NCBI GenBank assembly: GCA_035605695.1 | Contig: DATNGZ010000033.1 | Location: forward strand, 1 to 11,468 | DNA length: 11,468 nt | From: VRUE01 sp035605695 | GTDB taxonomy: Bacteria; Actinomycetota; Thermoleophilia; Solirubrobacterales; 70-9 | Direction: 5' to 3' | In this document: positions 6,227-11,468 of the stretch, piece after piece | Layout of the letters: every line of letters begins with the position of its first letter | Numbering within the stretch: the first letter of the stretch is position 1 | The notes under the pieces: model-generated | What the model saw: the letters and a program-made list of their open reading frames with translations, nothing else | Told to the model about the DNA's origin: nothing | Databases searched by the model: none | Program-made: the position numbers and the translations under genes

Positions 6227-7228
6227 TCAGAACTCCTGGTCGACCCAGGGCATCATGTCTCGCAGGTCCTTGCCGACCTTCTCGACCTGGTGGCCCTTGC
6301 CCTCCTCGCGCATCCGCGAGAGGTTCTCGCCGCCGGCGCGGTTCTCGGCAATCCACTCGCGGGCGAACTCGCCCGACTGGATCTCGCCGAGGATCTCCTT
6401 CATCGCGGCGCGGGACTCCTCGCCGATCACCCGTTTGCCGCGGGTCATATCACCGTACTCGGCCGTGTTGGAGATCGAGTAGCGCATGCCCTGGATCCCC
6501 TTCTCGTACATCAGGTCGGCGATCAACTTGAGCTCGTGCAGGCACTCGAAGTAGGCGAGGCGCGGGTCGTAACCGGCCTCGACCAGGGTCTCGAAACCCG
6601 CCCGGACCAGCTCGCTGGCGCCGCCACAGAGAACCGCCTGCTCGCCGAAGAGGTCGGTCTCGCACTCGTCCTTGAAGCTCGTCTCGATCACCGCGGCGCG
6701 GCCGCCGCCGATGCCGGAGGCGTAGGCGAGGACAAGGCCGTGGGCGTTGCCGGTCGCGTCCTGGTGGACGGCCATCAGGCAGGGCACGCCGTTGCCTTCC
6801 TCGTACTGGCGACGGACCAGGTGGCCGGGGCCCTTGGGCGCGACCATGCCGACGTCGACGCCGGCCGGCGGCTGGATCTGCTCGAAGTGGATCGCGAAGC
6901 CGTGGGCGAAGAGCAGCAGGTTGCCGGGGGCGATCCCGTCGGCGATGTCGGACTCCCAGACCTCGGCCTGCTTCTCGTCGGGCAGCAGAATCATCACCGC
7001 GTCGCCGCGGCTGGCGGCTTCGGCGATATCGAGCACCTCGAGGCCGGCCTCTTCGGCTTTGGCGCGGCTGGAAGAGTCGGGGCGCAGGCCAACGACGACG
7101 TCGACTCCCGAGTCCTTCAGGTTGAGGGCGTGAGCGTGTCCCTGGGAGCCGTAGCCGAGGATGGCGACGGTCTTTCCCTGGAGCAGCGAGAGGTCAGCGT
7201 CTGAGTCGTAAAAGATGTCCTTGGGCAT
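6227..7228 (-). CDS. ilvC: Ketol-acid reductoisomerase, class I
   Basis: This enzyme converts 2-acetolactate (or 2-aceto-2-hydroxybutyrate) to the 2,3-dihydroxy acid by Mg2+-dependent alkyl migration and NAD(P)H reduction, the second common step of valine, leucine and isoleucine synthesis. The 333 residues fit the short class I form. The nucleotide motif GYGSQG is at 25-30; the cofactor-selecting loop after strand 2 reads GLRPDSSSR, with arginine and serines of the kind usual for NADPH. H109 lies in LFAHGF. Metal ligands are D192 and E196 (TDLFGEQ), E228 and E232 (FECLHEL), and SISNTAEYG follows. It starts 10 nt after the menE stop on the same strand. No Shine-Dalgarno site is seen, but TAGCCT lies 7 nt before the ATG, so it may have its own leaderless promoter. 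ilvB, ilvN and leu genes are absent from the window. Confidence 0.96.
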   Translation of the reverse strand: MPKDIFYDSDADLSLLQGKTVAILGYGSQGHAHALNLKDSGVDVVVGLRPDSSSRAKAEEAGLEVLDIAEAASRGDAVMILLPDEKQAEVWESDIADGIAPGNLLLFAHGFAIHFEQIQPPAGVDVGMVAPKGPGHLVRRQYEEGNGVPCLMAVHQDATGNAHGLVLAYASGIGGGRAAVIETSFKDECETDLFGEQAVLCGGASELVRAGFETLVEAGYDPRLAYFECLHELKLIADLMYEKGIQGMRYSISNTAEYGDMTRGKRVIGEESRAAMKEILGEIQSGEFAREWIAENRAGGENLSRMREEGKGHQVEKVGKDLRDMMPWVDQEF

Positions 7229-7235
7229 GAGCGGC

Positions 7236-7241
7236 AGGCTA
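7236..7241 (-). promoter_or_regulatory. Candidate leaderless -10 of ilvC overlapping the menE stop
   Basis: TAGCCT on the - strand stands 7 nt before the ilvC ATG; its first three bases are the menE TAG stop codon. There is no Shine-Dalgarno alternative, so this is a reasonable promoter candidate for ilvC independent of menE. Confidence 0.4.
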
Positions 7242-8564
7242 GCGGAGGGCGCGTCTCATCAGCTTGCCCGAGGGCGTGCGTGGCAGCGCGGCCGCCAGCT
7301 CGACCCGCTTCGGCACCTTGAAGCCCGCCAGCGACTCGGCGCAGTGGCGGCGCAGATCGTCGGGACTGGCTTGCGAGCCATCGGTGAGCACGACGATCGC
7401 GGTCACCGCCTGCTGCCACTCGGGGTCCTCGCGACCGACGACCGCCGCATCGGCAACCTCCGGGTGGCGCAGCAGCACTTTCTCGACTTCGGCCGGGACG
7501 ACGTTCTCGCCGCCGGTGACGATCAGGTCATCCATGCGATCGTCGACGTAGAGGAAGCCTTCGTCGTCGATGCGCCCGAGGTCGCCCGTGTGCAGCCAGC
7601 CGTCAGCGTCGGCGCGGCCGGGCGCCACGGTCGGTCCCTGGACGAGGATCTCGCCGTCCTGGATGCGCAGATGAGTGGTCAGCAGCGGCCGGCCGGCGGA
7701 GCCGAGCTTGCGTTGGGCGTCGGCGGGGGCGAGCGTCGTCACCTGCGAGCAGGTCTCGGTCAGGCCATAGGTCTGGACCACGGTGGCGCCGCGGCCGAGC
7801 GCCTCCTCGAGCGGGTCCTCGGGCACCGGCCCCCCGCCGACCAGGATCGCCCGCGGGCGGGATAGATCGGCGCCGGCCTCGAGCAACCGGGTCAGCATCG
7901 TCGTCACCAGCGAGACCACGCTGATCTCGTCGCGCTCGAGCGCCTCGGCAACCCGATCGACGTCGAAGCCATCGTGGATCACCGCCGTGGTGCCATAGAT
8001 CACCGAGCGCATCACGATCCCCAGGCCGGAGATGTGGCTGAGCGGCAGGCAGCAGAGCCAGCGGTCCTCGGGCTCGACCCCGATGTTGAACGCCGAGCCG
8101 ACGGCGCTCCAGAGGAAGTTGCCGTAGGTGAGGCCAACCGGATCCGGGGTGCCGGTGCTGCCACTGGTCATCACGTGGCAGGCGACAGCGTCCATGTCAT
8201 GCTCGCCAAGCAGCGGCAGGTCGGCCTCGGTCTGGGTCAGCTCGCCGGCGTCATCGAGGTCGACGGCCGGCTCCTCGGCGGCGATCACGGCCGCTCGCTC
8301 CTCGGCGGAGAGCCGGGGCCCCAAGGGCAGCAGCACGGCGCCGACCTTCATCAGGGCATGAACCATCACCACCTGCTCGCGGCGCGGGTGCATCGTCATC
8401 GCGACGGTGGAGCCGCGCCGCACGCCATGGGCGATCAGGCGCCGCGCCACCCAGGTCGCCTCGGCCTCGAGCTCGGCGTAGGTGACCTCGGAGCCGTCGG
8501 CGACCAGCGCCGTTCGCTCCGGACAGCTCTGCGATCTCTGGGCCAGCCAGTCGTCGAGTTTCAT
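7239..8564 (-). CDS. menE: o-Succinylbenzoate--CoA ligase (AMP-forming)
   Basis: This enzyme activates o-succinylbenzoate with ATP and CoA, making the substrate of MenB in menaquinone synthesis. The 441 residues are an ANL-superfamily adenylating enzyme: P-loop-like TSGSTGTP (133-140), YGLTE (266-270), HTGDLG (325-330), hinge region DDRMDDLIVTGGENVVPAEVE (341-361), and the C-terminal catalytic lysine K434 in PSGKLMRR. The P-loop reads TPD where most relatives have xPK, so its lysine is replaced by D141. Assignment to MenE rather than another acyl-CoA synthetase rests mainly on the adjacent menB, menA and menC. ATG at 8564 (MKLDDWLAQ) fits the family; in-frame ATGs at 8582 and 8585 would overlap menB. 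It diverges from menB with 19 bp between starts. No Shine-Dalgarno site is seen. Confidence 0.88.
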   Translation of the reverse strand: MKLDDWLAQRSQSCPERTALVADGSEVTYAELEAEATWVARRLIAHGVRRGSTVAMTMHPRREQVVMVHALMKVGAVLLPLGPRLSAEERAAVIAAEEPAVDLDDAGELTQTEADLPLLGEHDMDAVACHVMTSGSTGTPDPVGLTYGNFLWSAVGSAFNIGVEPEDRWLCCLPLSHISGLGIVMRSVIYGTTAVIHDGFDVDRVAEALERDEISVVSLVTTMLTRLLEAGADLSRPRAILVGGGPVPEDPLEEALGRGATVVQTYGLTETCSQVTTLAPADAQRKLGSAGRPLLTTHLRIQDGEILVQGPTVAPGRADADGWLHTGDLGRIDDEGFLYVDDRMDDLIVTGGENVVPAEVEKVLLRHPEVADAAVVGREDPEWQQAVTAIVVLTDGSQASPDDLRRHCAESLAGFKVPKRVELAAALPRTPSGKLMRRALR

Positions 8565-8570
8565 CGTGGA

Positions 8571-8576
8571 TATCGT
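8571..8576 (+). promoter_or_regulatory. Candidate leaderless -10 element of menB
   Basis: TATCGT lies 7 nt before the menB ATG at 8584, within the 19 bp gap to menE, and there is no Shine-Dalgarno site. It overlaps a GATATC palindrome (8569-8574). Confidence 0.4.
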
Positions 8577-8583
8577 GCCCATC

Positions 8584-9450
8584 ATGCCCAAACGCCACAA
8601 AGAAGCCCCGTCCGAGGAGACTCTTTACGCGCCGATCGAGTGGCAGAGCGCCGCCGAGTACGGCGACATTGACTACGAGGTGGGCGGTGGGATCGCCAAG
8701 ATCAGCATCGACCGGCCGCAGACCCTCAACGCCTTCCGCCCCCAGACCCTGATCGAGGTCTCGGCCGCGCTCGAGCTGGCCCGCGAGGACCCCGAGGTCG
8801 GCGTGGTGATCCTCACCGGCAAGGGAGAGAAGGCATTCTGCTCCGGCGGCGACCAGCAGGTCCGCGGCGACACCGGATACATGGAGGAGGGCGCTTCCCT
8901 CGGCCGCTTCCACGTCACCGACCTGCAGGTTCAGATGCGGCGACTGCCGAAGCCGGTGGTGGCGATGGTGGCCGGCTACGCGATCGGCGGCGGCCACATC
9001 CTCCACATCTGTTGCGACCTCACGATTGCCGCCGACAACGCGGTCTTCGGCCAGACCGGCCCACGCGTCGGCTCGTGGGATGGCGGCTTCGGCGCCTCCC
9101 TCCTGCGCGACCTCGTCGGCACCAAGAAGGCCAAGGAGTTCTGGCTGCTGTGCCGCCAGTACGACGCCGCGGAGGCGCTTGAGATGGGGCTGGTTAACAC
9201 GGTCGTGCCGCTCGATCGCCTCGAAGCGGAGACAGTCGCCTGGTGCCGCGAGATGCTGGCGCTCTCGCCCTTCGCCCTGCGCCTAGTCAAGTCCAGCTTC
9301 AATGCCCACGAGGACGGCTACACCGGGATCCAGCAGCTGGCCCACGACACCAACCTGCTCTTTTACGGCAGTGAGGAGGCGGCCGAGGGCCGCGAGGCGT
9401 TCAAGGAGAAGCGCCAGCCCGACTTCTCGAAGTACCCTCGACGAGCATGA
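8584..9450 (+). CDS. menB: 1,4-Dihydroxy-2-naphthoyl-CoA synthase
   Basis: This crotonase-fold enzyme closes the second ring of the naphthoquinone from o-succinylbenzoyl-CoA. The 288 residues include AFCSGGDQ (84-91) and AGYAIGGGH (130-138), which form the CoA site and oxyanion hole, the QTGPRVGSWDGGFG segment (157-170), LCRQYDA and the typical end KRQPDFSKYPRR. In QTGP the glycine (G159) sits where the bicarbonate-dependent type I enzymes such as E. coli MenB have glycine; the mycobacterial type has aspartate there. ATG at 8584 (MPKRHKEAP) is chosen; the frame is open further upstream to 8482 but that part lies over menE. It heads a + strand operon: menA starts 25 nt after its stop. Confidence 0.96.
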   Translation: MPKRHKEAPSEETLYAPIEWQSAAEYGDIDYEVGGGIAKISIDRPQTLNAFRPQTLIEVSAALELAREDPEVGVVILTGKGEKAFCSGGDQQVRGDTGYMEEGASLGRFHVTDLQVQMRRLPKPVVAMVAGYAIGGGHILHICCDLTIAADNAVFGQTGPRVGSWDGGFGASLLRDLVGTKKAKEFWLLCRQYDAAEALEMGLVNTVVPLDRLEAETVAWCREMLALSPFALRLVKSSFNAHEDGYTGIQQLAHDTNLLFYGSEEAAEGREAFKEKRQPDFSKYPRRA

Positions 9451-9464
9451 GCGCTGCCGTGACA

Positions 9465-9471
9465 GGGGAGG
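9465..9471 (+). promoter_or_regulatory. Shine-Dalgarno site of menA
   Basis: GGGGAGG lies 4 nt before the ATG at 9476. The spacing is slightly short, but the match is strong and supports this start. Confidence 0.6.
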
Positions 9472-9475
9472 CACG

Positions 9476-10354
9476 ATGAGGATCTGGGTGATGGCGGCAC
9501 GGCCGCGCACGCTGCCGGCCGCGATCGCGCCCGTGTTGGTCGGCACCGCGGCAGCGGTCGAATGGGCTGGGAAGCTTCCCAGGGTCGGTGCGTTCCTGGC
9601 CGCCCTGGTCGGGTCTGTGTTCATCCAGATCGGGACCAACCTCGCGAACGACTACTCCGATGCGAAGCGGGGCGCCGATACCGCAGATCGGCTTGGACCG
9701 GTGCGAGTGACCTCGGCCGGCTTGGTCACGCCGCAGCGAGTCCTCAACGCGACCTGGATCGCCTTTGCGGTGGCAATCGTCTGCGGGATTTACCTGGCGA
9801 CGGTGGCCGGACTCGTGATCATCCTGATCGGCGCCCTCTCAATCGCCGCCGGAGTCCTCTATACCGGCGGGCCGCGCCCCTACGGCTATGCCGGCCTGGG
9901 CGAGGTCTTTGTCTTCCTCTTCTTCGGCCTGGTCGCCGTCAACGGCTCCTACTACGTACAGCTAGAGGAACTCGACGCACTGCCGCTCGGCCTCTCGATT
10001 GCGATCGGCTTCCTCTCCACCGCGATCCTCGTCGTCAACAACGTCCGCGACCTGGAGTCCGACCGGCGGGCGGGCAAGCGCACGCTGGCCGTACGACTCG
10101 GGCGCGAGCGCGCGCGTACCCTGTACGGACTCATGGTCTACGGCGCCTTCCTCACCGCGCCGGTGCCCTGGGTGGCGGGGTCGCTTTCGGCGTGGCTGCT
10201 GCTGCCCCTGGTCCTTCTGCCGGTGGCCGTCGCGCTCGTGCGACTCGTCCGCACGCACGTCGACGGACCCACGCTCAACCTGGCGCTCGCGCGCACCGGC
10301 ATGCTGCAGCTCGCGTTCTGCGTGCTGCTGTCGGCGGGGCTGCTGTTGAGCTGA
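9476..10354 (+). CDS. menA: 1,4-Dihydroxy-2-naphthoate polyprenyltransferase
   Basis: This UbiA-family membrane enzyme attaches the polyprenyl tail to dihydroxynaphthoate, giving demethylmenaquinone. The 292 residues start with MRIWVMAARPRTLPAAIAPV, typical of MenA. The first Asp-rich motif is NLANDYSDAKRGAD (55-68) and the second is NNVRDLESDRRAGKRTLA, both binding the Mg-diphosphate of the prenyl donor. About eight or nine hydrophobic helices are evident, so it resides in the cytoplasmic membrane. It acts after MenB and the thioesterase step. Its TGA overlaps the menC ATG by one base (TGATG), indicating translational coupling. Confidence 0.95.
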   Translation: MRIWVMAARPRTLPAAIAPVLVGTAAAVEWAGKLPRVGAFLAALVGSVFIQIGTNLANDYSDAKRGADTADRLGPVRVTSAGLVTPQRVLNATWIAFAVAIVCGIYLATVAGLVIILIGALSIAAGVLYTGGPRPYGYAGLGEVFVFLFFGLVAVNGSYYVQLEELDALPLGLSIAIGFLSTAILVVNNVRDLESDRRAGKRTLAVRLGRERARTLYGLMVYGAFLTAPVPWVAGSLSAWLLLPLVLLPVAVALVRLVRTHVDGPTLNLALARTGMLQLAFCVLLSAGLLLS

Positions 10355-11367
10355 TGGACGTCCGCGTCGCCACCGTCACGCTGACCTTCGCCGACCCGAT
10401 GCGGACCGCCTTCGGGCTCTTGCGCAAGCGCGAGCTCCTGCTGCTGCGCCTGCGCGACGCCGACGGCGCTGTCGGCTGGGGCGAGGCGGCGCCGCTCGAG
10501 GCCTACGACGGCGTCTCGCAGGCCAAGGTGCGCGACGCGTTCGAGGCCTACGAGGCGATCCTGCGCGACGGCGACGGCAACCCGGCCGCCGATCTGCTCG
10601 AGCGCTGCCGGATCGTCGCCGACGTCCCCCAGGCGCTTGCGGCAGTCGATCTCGCACTCTGGGACCTCGCCGGCAACCGCGAGGGCAAGCCGGTCAGCGA
10701 GCTCATCTCCGACGACCCGGCCACCGAGGTGCGCGTCAACGCGACCATCCCGGCCGAGGACCGCGCGCACGCCGCCGAGCAGGCGGCCGCCGCCGCCAGG
10801 GCCGGCTACTCGTGCGTGAAGGTCAAGGTCGGCATCGGCGATGACGCCGGCCGGGTGGCCGCCGTGCGCGCCGCCGCCGGCTCGCAGATGGAGCTGCGCC
10901 TGGACGCCAACGGCGCCTGGGAGGTCGACGAGGCCGTGTCCTCCATCCTCGCGCTCGCGCCGGCGGGCCTCGAGCTCGTCGAGGAGCCGGTGCACGGCGT
11001 CAGCGCCATGCGCCAGGTCCGCGACCGCGTGCCGGTGCGCGTGGCGATGGACGAGACCGCGGGCCAGCCGGGCTCCCTGACCGCCAAGGTGGCCGACGCG
11101 GTGTGCCTGAAGGTCTCGCGCTGCGGCGGCATCTCGCGCCTGCTGGCCCAGGCCGCGCTTGTGCGCGCCTCCGGCGCCGACGTGTACCTGGCCTCGACGT
11201 TCGACGGCCCGCTGGGCATCGCGGCCGCCGTGTACTGCGCCGCGGCGCTCAAGACGACCGCGGCGTGCGGGCTGGGGACGCTCGAGCTGTTCGCCGACGA
11301 GCTGACCGTCCTGCCCGTCGAGCACGGCACGATCGCCGTTCCGGTGCAGCCCGGCCTCGGCGTCTAG
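10354..11367 (+). CDS. menC: o-Succinylbenzoate synthase (enolase superfamily)
   Basis: The expected role is dehydration of SHCHC to o-succinylbenzoate, the step before MenE. The 337 residues show the muconate-lactonizing subgroup layout: an alpha+beta cap, then a barrel with the KxK motif K156/K158 (SCVKVKVG), metal ligands D184 (LDANG), E210 (LVEEP) and D233 (AMDET), and K253 (CLKVSRCGG). All catalytic residues are present. Relatives with the same motifs include dipeptide epimerases and N-acylamino acid racemases, and some enzymes do both reactions. The coupled start after menA and the nearby menB and menE favour the menaquinone role. It has no Shine-Dalgarno site of its own and probably relies on ribosomes ending menA. 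Its TAG may overlap the stop of a convergent gene. Confidence 0.9.
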   Translation: MDVRVATVTLTFADPMRTAFGLLRKRELLLLRLRDADGAVGWGEAAPLEAYDGVSQAKVRDAFEAYEAILRDGDGNPAADLLERCRIVADVPQALAAVDLALWDLAGNREGKPVSELISDDPATEVRVNATIPAEDRAHAAEQAAAAARAGYSCVKVKVGIGDDAGRVAAVRAAAGSQMELRLDANGAWEVDEAVSSILALAPAGLELVEEPVHGVSAMRQVRDRVPVRVAMDETAGQPGSLTAKVADAVCLKVSRCGGISRLLAQAALVRASGADVYLASTFDGPLGIAAAVYCAAALKTTAACGLGTLELFADELTVLPVEHGTIAVPVQPGLGV

Positions 11368-11468
11368 GACCCCTCGATCGGCGCCTGCGTCGTCGCCGGC
11401 GCGCCTGGGTTCGTCGCAATCCCGTCGCTCAGGCGCTCGAATACCGCCGCAGGGCCACCACCGCCCAG
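11364..11468 (-). CDS. Possible C-terminal end of a convergent gene (partial, unidentified)
   Basis: On the - strand a frame is open from the window edge for 34 codons to a TAG at 11364-11366, ending in AVFERLSDGIATNPG then APATTQAPIEGS. Third positions are mostly G or C, as in coding DNA here, and the stop would overlap the menC stop in a CTAG palindrome, mirroring the CTAA overlap at 1056-1059. A second frame on the same strand ends at a TGA at 11429 with WAVVALRRYSSA, also protein-like. Only one of the two can be right, and both are too short to identify. Confidence 0.4.
   Translation of the reverse strand: MGGGGPAAVFERLSDGIATNPGAPATTQAPIEGS

Noticed and set aside
8482..8583. An upstream extension of menB
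   Set aside because: It lies over the start of menE and is unlike MenB. The family pattern begins after ATG 8584.
9562..10353. A long in-frame extension upstream of menC through menA
   Set aside because: It reads out of frame through menA and is arginine-rich without motifs. The menC ATG at 10354 coupled to the menA stop explains the real gene.

Overview
This is a GC-rich, gene-dense bacterial window that holds housekeeping metabolism and no mobile elements. A high-GC actinobacterium is most likely, perhaps a Thermoleophilia/Solirubrobacterales type. The reasons are the GC level, menaquinone genes, a mycobacterial-style SerC, a small secreted calcium-repeat protein and start codons that look leaderless. 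The lineage is inferred from gene character, not from a marker gene.

Layout. At the left edge a drug/proton antiporter (MFS, DHA2 type, N-terminus outside the window) runs rightwards and meets, stop against stop, a small secreted protein made of calcium-binding nonapeptide repeats. Upstream of that, on the same (-) strand, is a zinc-free VAT-1-like quinone oxidoreductase. Next come serC and serA on the - strand, translationally coupled through a GTGA overlap: two of the three steps of serine synthesis. A single-domain cupin diverges from serC. A roughly 190 bp non-coding stretch between the cupin and ilvC is packed with long inverted repeats that can pair in two mutually exclusive ways.

The right half is a menaquinone locus. 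menE (-) diverges from menB-menA-menC (+), with only 19 bp between the two start codons. ilvC lies 10 nt behind menE on the - strand. menD, menF and menH are not in the window. At the right edge there may be the tail of another - strand gene converging on menC.

Expression signals follow a pattern. Genes inside operons use Shine-Dalgarno sites (RTX protein, serA, menA) or stop/start coupling (serA, menC). Four other genes (quinone oxidoreductase, cupin, ilvC, menB) have no visible Shine-Dalgarno site but carry a TANNNT hexamer 7-8 nt before the start codon, the arrangement of leaderless actinobacterial promoters. serC has a 23 bp near-palindrome just before its start. I see no wholly new system. 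The most unexplained pieces are the structured cupin/ilvC intergenic region, the serC palindrome and the recurring leaderless-type signal.
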